Assembly: GCA_022605425.2 (NCBI GenBank)
Contig: JAKIMF020000001.1
Location: forward strand, 2,110,501-2,174,500
Reading direction: 5' to 3'
Origin: Hamiltosporidium tvaerminnensis
Taxonomy: Eukaryota > Microsporidia > Dubosqiidae
Length of the DNA: 64,000 nt
The first letter of the stretch is position 1. Every line of letters starts with the position of its first letter. A program made the translations under genes and the position numbers. This document shows positions 20,931-32,604 of the stretch, piece after piece. Below the pieces are notes generated by a model, which saw only the letters and a program-made list of their open reading frames with translations, was not told the DNA's origin and did not search any database.

Positions 20931-21223
20931 ATATTAGAAAGCTGGGAGAGAGCGTCAATAGGTGGTATTAAGAGAGCAGATATGCATCGGGACGAAAACC
21001 CCTTATAAAGCAGCGAAAAATGAGGAAGCGGGTGGTAAACATATAAAAAAAATATTACACACCTTTTTTCACAAGGAGCGCCATGTTAGAGGAACCGACG
21101 ATAAAAGACAATGCAGAGTCGGATATAGAAGAAGAAACAATGGTGGTAAAAGAGGTAGAAGAAAATGTATGAAAATTTTAAAATGTATTAACCCTGAATT
21201 TTATTAAGTAAAAATATTAGAAA
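20931..21223 (+). mobile_element. 5'-truncated RLE-type LINE with 10-bp target-site duplication
   Basis: Direct repeats of atattagaaa (20931-20940 and 21214-21223) bound 20941-21213. The insert begins GCTGGGAGAGAGCG, homologous to the segment before the acidic tail in the full-length element (GCTGGGAGAGAGCATC), and ends AACCCTGAATTTTATTAAGTAAAA. Small indels move the tail between frames. It lies 67 bp upstream of the cap methyltransferase start, oriented away from it, so it may supply part of that promoter region. Confidence 0.88.
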
Positions 21224-21989
21224 TAACACTTTAGAATGTTTGAAAGGGACTTGATTTAAACATTCAACAAAAATATAATGATTAATATTTAAATTGTTTT
21301 CGTAAATTTCATTATTTGGATCATGATTTCTCTATCATATAAATTTGGCTCCTTGGACTCACCTGGTTTGTTTACTCAAATTTTTTTGAGTCTTTTATAT
21401 CGGGATTTCTAGCTGCTCTGTAAAGTTTTTTTTACCTATTCCTAATACTTTTTAATTTATTTATTTTCTCTTCTCTTTATGTGATTTTTAATTTTAAGTA
21501 GCTTTGGCTTAATATTTCATTTTCACTCATTTAACTTACCATCTATTTTTATCGCGATTGCTTTACATTTCGTTAAATTTAAAGTATGTGGAGCTTTTCG
21601 TTGGAGAAAAATAACCTTTCTTATATGGCATAATGTATTAGTTGATTCAACAATTGTATAGCCTCCTTGATTCTTTTATTAAGAATATTTTATTTAAAAA
21701 ACTAGCAAATTTATAGTATTACGCGAAGCCAGGTTTTTTAAATGAATTTAAATCAGACTGCTAATATTAGATGAAATAAAGTCATTCAACGTTATTATAT
21801 TCCAATATTGTCGATGTAAAGTAAACGGCCTTAAAAATTTAAATTTCTTACAGAGATATTTAAATTCCGAGTTCAGGCTTAGTACCAAAAAATATTTGCC
21901 CATATAAAAAAATATAAATAAAATTTAAATGATGTAATGAATTTTAAAAAAATTGTTTCACAATAGTTAATACAAATATTATTTTAAAC
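21224..21989. other. Non-coding region between two LINE fragments
   Basis: Slightly more GC-rich around 21340-21440 (ggctccttggactcacctgg). The minus strand there is lysine-rich but stops are frequent. It could be an old transposon, but I cannot assign it. Confidence 0.35.
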
Positions 21990-23410
21990 AAATTATGAAG
22001 TTTCATTTGTGACATCTCCTACTTCTGCCTATCATAATTGGTTGTATAAGATTTTTGAACAAATCATAAGTGTCATATTCTTGATCAGAACCCTATTATT
22101 AAAAATATCTTGCATTTTTAATATCCATTGTAAAGAACTTGAAAGGGTTTATATAGAATTGAGTTCAAAGGCAAAAATTGCTTTTCCAACTCTTGGATTG
22201 CCTGCAAAAATCTATAGAAACATCGACCGGTGAGAAGCCATCTTAAAGGTAGAAACGATGATAAAACTCTCTTTAGACTAATAAAAAAATTTAAAAATAA
22301 ACTACGAATTCGAAGAGGAATTTTCAAAGAAGAAATTAGCGAGAGACCAACTAACTAAATAACTAATGTTACGAAATCGAAACCAGAAAACCACATTCAA
22401 AGTTATATAAGGTTGAAAATAACGAGATAGTAGTGAATAACTCTATAAGATGGTTGAAGAAAGGCCGTGTAAGACCAATTGATGAATCAGTTTTCTGCTA
22501 CATCCATGATGGACATGTAACCTGGAGTGCAGGTGGTGTAAATCAACACAGCCATACCTCTAGAAAAATAGTAGACCATTTAGCAAAGAGATAGCTAAAA
22601 TGCTTAAATAGGACTATACCAGACAACATAATGAAGTGGTACGATGAATACATTTGCTCTGACCGAGTTGATATAATTTTAAGTCTTCAAAACAAATTTA
22701 GTGTCAGTCAATTCCAAAAATTTTTATACGAGTTTTCAAAGCTAAGAGTGACATTAGAATACGAACTGATGCCAAAATTTGGAATAATACACCAAGTTTA
22801 TTCATCTAAGATAAGAGACAGAATAAGATTATTGATTGAAATATGAATCCTCAAAGACACACTTCGAATGGTGGGAAAAAATATGCTTAGAGGGTATGAC
22901 TTATCAGCAAATAAGTTAGGTCTTATTTATAAATTTTATGTTGAGATAGTTCCCTGTGTGATGAACTGGGACAGAATTGTGACAAAGTCTCATAAGACGT
23001 ATTTTAAAAGACTAAAAATGCCTATGAGTATAGAGGTATACATTCAGTTGATAGTAATCAAGAAGATAGTCGAAGAAATTTTCTTTGATCGACCAAGAGT
23101 ATCTGAGTCAGAACCAAATGGCAAATAGAACCGAGAAAAAACATAAGACAATGTTATTAAAGAAACTTATTGCAAAAACAAACGACAATACCTTTATAGC
23201 AAATAGAAAACGGGAAAGACGATGATATAAAAGAGTACTTAAAATGTACTTTGTTCCATATTTTAGCCGACATAATGACAGTGGGCGGGACCGAAAATTA
23301 TTGTAAATGAAAAGTAGGATTTAGAAAAAGTGATAGAAGTGATAGATAATATAGTAGAAAATATTATATAAAAGAGATATAAATCAGAAAAATCACTAAA
23401 TAAATAAAAT
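21990..23410 (+). mobile_element. Decayed RLE-type LINE copy (C-terminal half)
   Basis: Collinear with the second half of the 38.3-kb element. It includes AAGTTATATA...AACGAGATAGTAGTGAATAAC, AGATGGTTGAAGAAAGG (RWLKKG), TTCTGCTACATCCA, the zinc-knuckle region (AATCAACACAGCC...GTAGACCATTTAGC), the endonuclease-distal YDLSANKLGLIYKF reading and the acidic tail. Frameshifts and stops break it into small open pieces (for example 22631-22846 and 22868-23128). Both ends are approximate. Confidence 0.82.
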
Positions 23411-25489
23411 ATGTAATTTAAATTTAAAAAAAATTTAAAGAATTTATTCAAGTTTTATCAGAATTTATGAAAAAAATCAGTGTTAAAACAAATTAAAAGA
23501 AATTTTTTTTAGTAAAATAAATTTTTTTTGTATCAAATTCAAATCCTATTAAATTTTACTCGGTATCAGGTTATTATAATAAGTAGATTGCCTTTCCTGA
23601 TCAAATTCTGATCCGATTTTTAAAAGAATATTTTGTGTTCAATTTATATCTGATTTGTAAATTATTCTTTAAACTATCTATACACTCAATTCATCTGTAT
23701 TTAATAATGCTGTTAACTTCTTAAAAAATTTTTTATTAGTATATGTTATTTTTTTGTTTCATTTGCATTCTCAGGAAAACACAAAAATTTATATTGAAAT
23801 TCGTATTTCTCTGCTTTTGAAATTCACAATGAATTTACATTCTTCTTAAAAATTAAGAAAAAATTCTGGTTGTTAATACAATAGATTAGACGTATAACTA
23901 TATTATTATTAATAGTTATAAAATACATGTTGTGGGAATTGGTTTTAGTAATATATTAGGTCGAGGAAAGATCGGATTATTTCAACTGAAGATAGAAATA
24001 AATATTATCTTATTTATAGATATTACACTTAGATATATACTATTAAATGAGTAAAAAAATTTATTATACTACACTTTCTTCTCTAAAAGTATTTTTATCT
24101 AATTTTATTTCCCTAACAATTAAAATCTTATATTCCATCCTAATATAATTTCACATTAATTTAATTCATTCTAATAAATTTCTTATAAATTCAATCTTAA
24201 TTTTATTCGATGATTTAATTTCAATCTTATCTAATAGAATGATGCCTGTATGATTACTTTAGCATCCAATTCGTCTACTTTTGGTCCCTAATTTTTATTT
24301 AGAAGTTCTAAATACTAACCAAGTAACTTAAAGATCAAAACAATAGAATTATGTTTCTGTATCAAGAAGATTTTTTTAAATAAATATGATTACGGGTTCC
24401 ATCTTGAATTTTATTACTAGTTTGAACTATTTGTGAATAAATCTTAAAAAAAAATTCTTAATTTCATTTATATCAAATTAAAATAATACTTTAAGTGTAT
24501 AGAATGCTGTATGAGATATATTTCCGATATAATATTATTCTTAGCATCTAATTATGTTTTATTCCACGTGTGGTACCAAAAAATTTTATTGCAAAGATAG
24601 AATAAATTACTAGTATTTTGCAATATATTTTGCTTTTAATTGATTAGTATTTCGTTGTTGCCTGATAGACATCAAACGATTGCATTTACATGTGTTTTTA
24701 ATCTATCAAAGATCTTGGCACGTATTGGAGTGTAAATATAGCAGATAAAACGAAATTTTCGGTTTATAAATTATACTATGATTGCGACTTAATATAACAG
24801 ATGTGTTATAGTGAGAAATCCGAAAAAAAATATTTTTTAAATAAAATATTTAAAATTTAATTATAAAAGTCGGACTTATAATCTCATTCAGTAGCTAATA
24901 ATTTTTAAAATATATATATTCAAATAAAATGTAGGACTTAAATAATCGTGTTTGTTAGCTGATAAGGGTAAAAAAATATCTACATACTAAAATAAAATGT
25001 AAAATTCCTTTTTTTAATTCTCTTCTATCAGATATAAAGTACTATTAAGTTAATATTTTTATTAAATTACGTCTAATTCGAGAAGATATATAATTTTAGC
25101 TATTTACAATCACTCTGCCCGAATACACTTTTTAATTTAAAAAAATAATAGATAAAAGAATAAAAGATTTAAAAATAATTAAGATTAAATAAATCTCTTT
25201 TATTACAAAACGAAAGACATCTTCAATTGATGATTTAAAATAGTCAATTGTTTGTATTTTATTTGAAAATAACAATATAAGATATGATAATAAATGGTAG
25301 ATGATTTTTATTAAAAATTAATTTAATATCTGAGGACTATCATTAAGGAAATTAAAATAAGATCAAAAGATATATTAAAAACCTTTTTTTATCTTGATAC
25401 ACTTTGTTTAAGATAAAGAAAATCAATGCAGATTTATAAACAAACACTCGATTTCAAATCTATATAATAAAAAAAACAATAATAAACAA
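23411..25489. other. Two kilobases of AT-rich DNA upstream of the RhoGAP gene
   Basis: I find no convincing gene, RNA gene or transposon. Around 24540-24760 the base composition is a little less extreme (ccacgtgtggtacc, gatcttggcacg), but nothing is recognisable. Confidence 0.5.
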
Positions 25490-26695
25490 ATGATTGGCAA
25501 AATAAAGAACAGCGGAAATATTAAAAAAATTAATATTTCAGAAGTAACAAAAAATCAGGGACTTGAATCGAGTGAACTGATTGGAATCTTAAATAAAATC
25601 GATGAATCCAAGCAAGATAGTAATGATTTGGGAAATATACATAAAAGTATATTTAGAATCATTAAAAATTCGAAATTGAAGGAGAAAGAAGAAAAGAGTA
25701 TTAAAACTAAAGATGATTTAGAAAAAGCAAATTTATCCTTTCTTGAAAATGTGGCAGTTAAAGTACATGAAATCAATATTTGGAATCATGAAGACAAGAG
25801 ATTCCTGACTTTAAAATATCATATGGAATATAAATTTCCTATAATGATATACAAAAAAAATGAAATTTATTTTAAATCAAAGCTGGTAAATAAACCATCT
25901 CGAGAGAAAAAACAAGAAATTCTTTGTAATAAATTAGAAAACAAGGAAACAAAAGCTAAAGATACTGTAAAATATGATTTACTTAGTGATAAAGAAAAGA
26001 TCAAATTGGCTGGTTTTTGCTTTAAGAAGCTTCGTAAATATAGATCCAGCTTTAAAGATAATATTTTAGAAAAAATTTCAGATATATTCAGATCTTCGTT
26101 CAAGAAAGATTCTTACCATATGAAAAAAGCAAATACATTTGTTTATACCGTTGGTGACCATATTATGGATGAAGGAATCAAAAAAGAGGGATTGTTTAGA
26201 ATTTCCGGTAAATATACCTATTATAAACTTATGCCGGGTGTTTTAGCTGCAGGAAAGAGATATGATTATACTGAGTTATCTGTCCATGACAACGCTTCAA
26301 TTTTCAAAGCATATATTCGGGAGATAATGAATGGGATAATTTCAGTTCAGGTTGCAGAAAGGGTGATGAAAATAATAAAAAACCAGACGGATCCTTCAAT
26401 AATAGAATATATTGTGCCTTTAATAATATTTTCGATTACAAATGAAAATAGAAAGATGCTTATCTATTTACAGAAAATCTTCCGAAAAGTTAATCAGTAT
26501 TCAAAAGATAATAAAATGGGGTCAGATAATCTATATAAAATTTTTACTCCCACTATTTTTCCAAATATTGAATGTTATGATTTGCAATCCATAAATTTGC
26601 AAATTGAGATTGTAAAAAGAATTTTTGAGTCAAATTTAATTGAAATTCCTTGTTTTTTGTATGAAGAAGGACTTTCTGTAGCTAAAAATCAATAA
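25490..26695 (+). CDS. RhoGAP-domain protein
   Basis: 401 residues. The last 190 or so form a RhoGAP domain: KKEGLFRISGKYTYY carries the arginine finger R237, followed by DYTELSVHDNASIFKAYIRE, ADPSIIEY-like and LYKIFTPTIFP, which matches the usual NLA.VF.P.L block. It should stimulate GTP hydrolysis on a Rho-type GTPase, a candidate substrate being the one at 51.4 kb. The first 200 residues are lysine-rich with no domain I recognise, apart from a short region (VAVKVHEINIWNHEDKRFL) that could be a membrane-binding fold. The usual conserved lysine and asparagine positions are partly substituted, so catalytic strength is uncertain. Confidence 0.85.
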   Translation: MIGKIKNSGNIKKINISEVTKNQGLESSELIGILNKIDESKQDSNDLGNIHKSIFRIIKNSKLKEKEEKSIKTKDDLEKANLSFLENVAVKVHEINIWNHEDKRFLTLKYHMEYKFPIMIYKKNEIYFKSKLVNKPSREKKQEILCNKLENKETKAKDTVKYDLLSDKEKIKLAGFCFKKLRKYRSSFKDNILEKISDIFRSSFKKDSYHMKKANTFVYTVGDHIMDEGIKKEGLFRISGKYTYYKLMPGVLAAGKRYDYTELSVHDNASIFKAYIREIMNGIISVQVAERVMKIIKNQTDPSIIEYIVPLIIFSITNENRKMLIYLQKIFRKVNQYSKDNKMGSDNLYKIFTPTIFPNIECYDLQSINLQIEIVKRIFESNLIEIPCFLYEEGLSVAKNQ

Positions 26696-27409
26696 ATCCT
26701 TCATTTTTCCACTTTTAATGTTTTTATTTTCTTTTTTAAATATATTTGAATATATTTTTAGAATTATTCAAAGAAAACTGCAGCATCATCTATTTCTATA
26801 AGAAACCAACACAAAGAATATAAATAATTTTTATTTGATTATTAAAACTTCATTTCAATTCTATATATCCAATAGAATTACTTAAATATTCCTTTTAATA
26901 TATGAAAGAAAATAAAAAATATCTAATAAGCATGAATAGTATGTTAGCTAATTAAATAATACATTTGTCAATCACTAATAAAAAATATTTTTGCATGAAT
27001 GATTTGAAAAGGCTTGATTAATTATAGTAAATTGGACTTCTAAAAACCATTTTAATTTTTTTTAATAGCTATTCGATTCTTTACCAAGACTAGTGAGCCA
27101 TGAAGTAAATCTTTTAAATACATATACTGAAGTTTTTAAAAGATTATTTGAAAGCTGCCATTATTAGAAGTATAAATGAATGTAAAGAAAACAAGTTTCA
27201 AGTTATTCTTTTCTTTAAAACATTCTTAATGATTTTAAGTAGGAATTAATATTAAAATGAAGAGATTGCAAAAATCGAAACCTAGGGTTATATATATTTA
27301 AAAAAAGAAATCAAATTAAATACTTCTATCGCACTTAGAATAATAATCCCCCATATTTTTCGTTTTACAAAGCGGAAACTAGCTTAATTAAAATTTATCT
27401 TTTATAACC
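26696..27409. other. 3' flank of the RhoGAP gene
   Basis: AT-rich, with no supported feature. Confidence 0.4.
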
Positions 27410-27656
27410 AATTATAGAATTGCGCCAATGATTTAGTGGTGGGGATATTGGAATTTAATCCAGAAATGTCGGATTAGATCCTCGGTTGATGCACTTATTA
27501 TCCTACGTTCGGAAAGTTTGCGTGCGACTGGCAAGCTAGCCAATCAAAATAAAATTGTCTTTAGAACGCCTTTAACTTGGCGAAGTTCTGATTCATAGTT
27601 GGATTGTGTTTTATTCGTAGGGAATGAGCAAGCTATTAAATAAATAAATTATTGAA
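27410..27656 (+). mobile_element. tRNA-derived SINE with target-site duplication
   Basis: The head (27421-27492) reads as a degenerate tRNA. It has an A-box-like TTTAGTGGTGGGG, an anticodon-arm-like TTGGAATTTAATCCAG and a B-box-like GGATTAGATCCTC followed by GGTTGATGC. A 150-bp unrelated body follows and it ends GAGCAAGCTATTAAATAA. Imperfect direct repeats aattatagaa (27410-27419) and aattattgaa (27647-27656) flank it. The head resembles tRNA-Gln or tRNA-Lys, but I cannot fix the source. The body is clearly less AT-rich than its surroundings. The 3' end resembles the last ten bases of the local LINE (TATTAAATAA). Confidence 0.7.
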
Positions 27657-28342
27657 CTACTTAAATAATTAGAAATAAAAATTCTATTACATGATTTAAT
27701 AATTTTTATTCCTAAAAGAAAAGGATATAGTGTTATTGTTTTGTCTTATACCCGATGAAAGTATAAATTTAAAATTTAATTCTCAAATGGTATTTATTTG
27801 ATTTTTATCCTCCCAAAAAATTAATATAGAATTATCAATCATCATATATAGTTTAAAGAATAAAAAACATCATAACATGCTAGGCATATAAGAAAAAATA
27901 AACTTAAATAAGTTCTAAAAAATATACTTAGAAGGCAAGAATTATTCAACAAGAAAAATAAAAAAAACTTTATCTTATCAGAAAAATTAAATGAAAACCT
28001 AAAATAGCGGGTATATAAATACAATAGTAAACATTCAGATTTAAATAATAAGCGAAATAATCTCTTATGCACTGCAATTTGTACATTTGCTATCCCACTG
28101 CGAAAAAAACCTCAAGAGTTCAGTATTTTAGAAAGATCTTTTCCATCCTCTTTTTGGATACTTTAACCTGTTCCATCTCGAAAATTTGTCTTCCAAGCTT
28201 AGTTAAGAAGATAATTAGCTATATTATTTGTATTATACTTTAAATTATGTATTTGCAAATATGTTTTCATATAAATTTACTGCACAGATTTTTATCAACA
28301 ATGTTTCTATGTGTCGAAATATCTTACAATTCTTTGATATAT
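27657..28342. other. AT-rich spacer before the long LINE relic
   Basis: No gene is visible on either strand. The 28080-28210 segment is less AT-rich, but I cannot assign it. Confidence 0.4.
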
Positions 28343-31300
28343 CACATATAATGGATTTGAAGAAAAATTTGACAGCGAAAATATAAAAAATATAAAATAA
28401 AAGCCGTGAACCACCTGGAAACTGAGTTATAAGAGGTAAAATCAAGAAAGGTAGATGTAGAATCGTAATCCGTGATGCTCTCATCACGACAGATCAATCC
28501 ATAACAATATCCACTAACTATCGAGCATAAATTACCTGGCTATTCCGGTATGCTCACTCGAAACTATACGATCGTATACTTGTCCTGATTCGTAAGCATG
28601 TAGATCAAACAACATCATGTAAAACTTGAATGTAGCTGCTATGCTAAAAAAATCGACTGATAGTATTGCAACCGATACTTGACGTTGTAACAGTCGCAGA
28701 GCAGGAATGCTGTAAATTTACTGTTTAAACAAGGAAACCAAGATTTGAGAGGAAGCACATAATTTTTCACCTGCAATTCTTGGGTACCATTGCTGGAAAT
28801 TGTCGTACTTTTGATATCGATGGGTTAAAAAAATTTACACAAAATCATTGAGAAATAAATAAGACAAAAAGAAAATAGAGAGCGGTGATGAAATGTACGT
28901 GTTTCAAGAACCAATGTTCCTGTACTGTCACCCTACTCTATGTTAACTCAAAATAGAAGTTCTAGTATAAAATTAAGCAACTCTCGGTGAAGGAAAGCGG
29001 AGATGTAGGTGTCTAAGCTAAAAACCTAATGTGAATTGGTTGCCGAAAATATGATGCCTAATTAATCACATTAAATGTGAATATGCTTGATAACACAGTC
29101 CCAAAATTATTAATGATGCAGGCCGAAACATACAGGCATACCATGACGAAGTACCTACATGCTGAAACCGCAAATTAGCTATAGTGAAAAACATAGAAAG
29201 TCAAAATTATATGTTGTATTTTACAAATATCTTTTTGATAAAGGCGGTAGGTAGGAAAAGCTCCTCACTTTAATACGAAAAACTTGTTAAAAATCATGCG
29301 AGAGTTAGTTTTGAACATTGGAAATGTAACTTATCTTTCGGGGGCTTCAGTCAAGAAAAACAAGTCTTTGAATTTCCAGGGCAAAATACGATGTATGGGA
29401 TAACAAGCAAATTCAAAGGAGAATCTTATGTTTTTTTCGTTTAGAAATCAAAAAATCGTTAATTTTCTGAGCTGTAGTCGCTGGTTACTAAATTTTAAAA
29501 TTTTGTCTACAATTTTGAAAAAAATGAAAAAGTAGTTACTTATGATGACTATTTAATAATTTGTGTAGAATACTTATCAGACTACGTTCTTCTTACTGGA
29601 TTCTTTTAGATCTTATAAATAGACTTTCTTACAGAAAATCTTCTAAAATATATGGCATTTACAATTCATCATCAAGAAACCTATAGCTTTTCTAAAATAT
29701 CTTTATTATATTATGAAAGTACATCCATAGAAATTACCTCTCAAGCTGATTGGTGTTATTTGTGGGTTACGCTTTGATTCCAAAAGGAACTCTTCAAAGA
29801 GGCTCTTACTGTAGACTAATTACCTGTATGTCAAGTTTCATAAAGTTTACGACAGATTGGGTAACAAAGCCGTTCAACTTGAAGTTGAGGGAGTAGGGTT
29901 ACTTTCAGATAATCGATTATAGCTATCAAAGATGTGGAAGGACCGAAAGAACAGTCTCTACTGAATATTGCCAATAATAAATAGTATGGATGGAATCTCA
30001 GGGTGATGTTTATTGATGCAGAAAATCTCATGATACAATAGATCATTCTAATTGACTCAATGTATTTAACCCCTTAATTTACCTAATCAATTCTATAACT
30101 TATTAGGTAGGGTATCAATATTAAAATAAAAAATGGATATTTCAATGAGGCCTGAAAGATTCATGAACAAGAAGATGCTTTAATACATCTCGCATAAAGA
30201 TATTTTGTCACATTTATTGATTGTGTTGTGTATGATCTTATTAGGCTAAAATCTTAAAGGATATATATACAAAAGTAACATACAATCAGTAAATGTATGC
30301 AATCTACCAAAAATCTTTTGTTCATAATTTTTTTCCGACTCTTTACTTTAAATTTAAATAAATCGGATCGAATGACGAGAATTGAATACGTTTGATAACA
30401 CTATACGATTCTAGATACACAAAGAGATTCAGTCAACAATAATCTATGTTGTGAAAATATTGCCACTCTTCTAAAAGAAAAATTGTCTTTAAATCCTTAG
30501 CATAAATAAGAATAGAAGAGGAATTCTAGCATCACTGTCATTCGAAGAAGTACATATTAAACTGATAGTACGCGTAGAAATTCTTTTAAATACGAAATTA
30601 AATACAATAAATATATTTCAAGTCATCAAATAATATGCAATTTCTTACTAAACTATGACATAGATGTACTTAGATCTAACCCAGCGACTTATTTAAGTTA
30701 GATAATGCAGTACGTGTCTTGTTAATAAATAACAAAACATATTGACTTCAGGATGTAAATAACATATATAACTACTCCGTTAAGAACTTGGAAGAGGTTT
30801 CGACAGTGCTGAGTTCAAGAGCTAACATATGCTTCTGCAACACTTGAATATCTTCGAAAAATCTAAAAGTAAATTGACCAGAAGAGTAACAATCCTAAAG
30901 GTGGAAAAGGATAATCAAGCATACCTTGCACTTATTAAACTTTTTAAAAATAAAATATGGGTAAGAAAAGGATGTCGCAAAGAAGAATCTAAATGAAGCT
31001 TAACTGGTTTATGTTTATAACGAATTGAAAACCGAAAATTATTTAAGTTATTTAATGCTCGAAACAAGGAGTTAGTAAGTGTAAATGAGCCTTTAAGATG
31101 TTTACTAAAAGAAAGTGTAAGACTATGTGAAGAAGCATTTTCTGCATTTCCGGTATAGAAATGCATTATGGGAAACTGTAGATGTGTGTCAACACCATAA
31201 CACGTCTAGAAATACAGTTAACTAATTAGCAACGAGATGTGAAAAATTTCTGGTCATGACTGCACCAAACTGCACAATTTAGTGATACTATGCACACATT

Positions 31301-32048
31301 ATTTCTACTATTTATATATAGTTTTAATTCTTTAAAAAGACTCACGAGCTACTCAGTTTAAGAAGTCCTTAATAACTAGTATGCAAAGATAATAAACACC
31401 AATTAAAAATAGATTTCAAAATTCGGTACAATAGACCAGATATATTTATTTGGAAAAAGAGGCAGAATAAGATAACCCTCATTGAATTAGGAACTACTAT
31501 TCAAAAGTCGCTTAAAATAGTTCTAGAGAAAAGCCTTAAAAGTATGGCATATTAGCAAAAAAGTTAGGTCTTACTTATAAGAGCTTATAACTACAATAAC
31601 TTAACGGATGGCTTGAGAAGGTATTGCAACAAAATATCACAAAAAATATATTAAAAGATCACAAATACCTATGAATTTAGAGGTATACATCAATAGATAG
31701 TATCCAAGAAGTAAGTTGAAAAAATCACCTTAATCGACGAAGAGGACATGAGTCTGGGCCAGAGGCTTATAAGAATTGGGAGGAACATCATTAGGTGTTA
31801 TTGAAGGAGCTACGATGCATGAATATCACATTCTTTACAGTAAGTGAACAATGAGGAAGATAGTAACAGACAGGATAATAACAACCCCGTTCACCCGCTT
31901 ATTTAAGATGGCGTAACCATAATGAATGAACCGACAATAAACATTATTACAGAGTCGAATTTAAGAAGGAATAATTAATTGGATAAAAGATGGAAAAATA
32001 ATATATTAAGGAGGTAAAATCTTTAACCTAGAATTTTATTGTATAAAA
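28343..32048 (+). mobile_element. Near full-length, heavily decayed RLE-type LINE
   Basis: Begins ATATAATGGATTTGAAGAAAAATTTGACAGCGAAAATA, homologous base for base to the first codons of the 38.3-kb element, and ends AACCTAGAATTTTATTGTATAAAA about 3.7 kb later. The full collinear order survives: N-terminal region, RT motif A (TTTATTGATGCAG at 30010-30020, retaining the catalytic Asp codon GAT), the region around 30150 homologous to GGGCCTGAAAAAATCATGAGC, the zinc knuckle near 31180, the endonuclease near 31430 and the tail. Stops and indels are dense and no long ORF remains. Its length independently supports 3.7-3.8 kb as the full length of this family. Confidence 0.88.
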
Positions 32049-32604
32049 TCTGGGTTATTCATGGATAAAAATAACACAAATGATTTCTTAAGCTTATATT
32101 CTATTTTTTTAATTTATTTTAATGGACACTATTACCAACAAGAAAATGCATATGTAAAAGATAACATAAAATACCTTGATTTTTGTTATATTCACTTCCA
32201 GGTTTCATCTTTTACCAGAACACGCACTTTTTTAATACATTTGACCGTTATGTTTTCTGTTTTTTTACAAATTTTGAGAAGATAGTAGAGGTGCTGTAAC
32301 TATGTTACTAGCTTCAATCTAGCTCAATTGGGATACTTTTGTTCTTCCTTTTGTTTAAAATGTCATAAATAGCTTCATAGTAAGCTAAATATACGACATT
32401 AATTAGTATCATTTAAAAAAAACTTTCAAAGAACTTTTAGATTAAAACAAAAAATTAAATACGAAAAACATTTTTATCATTTCTTTTCAGTATAAGATTT
32501 AGAAAAAGTCTCATTGTTTCTTTTAATATAAATATTAATTTAATCAAGAAATTTTCATAAAATATAATAAAACAATATATTTACTTAAAAATACTCCTTA
32601 ACAT
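32049..32604. other. Spacer upstream of the LRR-like gene
   Basis: Starts with ataaaatctgggtt, an inverted partial copy of the LINE 3' end. A 74-codon frame (32061-32285) has no recognisable features and I do not call it. Confidence 0.4.

Noticed and set aside
27421-27492. Functional tRNA gene
   Set aside because: Anticodon loop is one base short, the acceptor stem does not pair properly and the homologous body continues for 150 bp. It is better explained as a SINE head.
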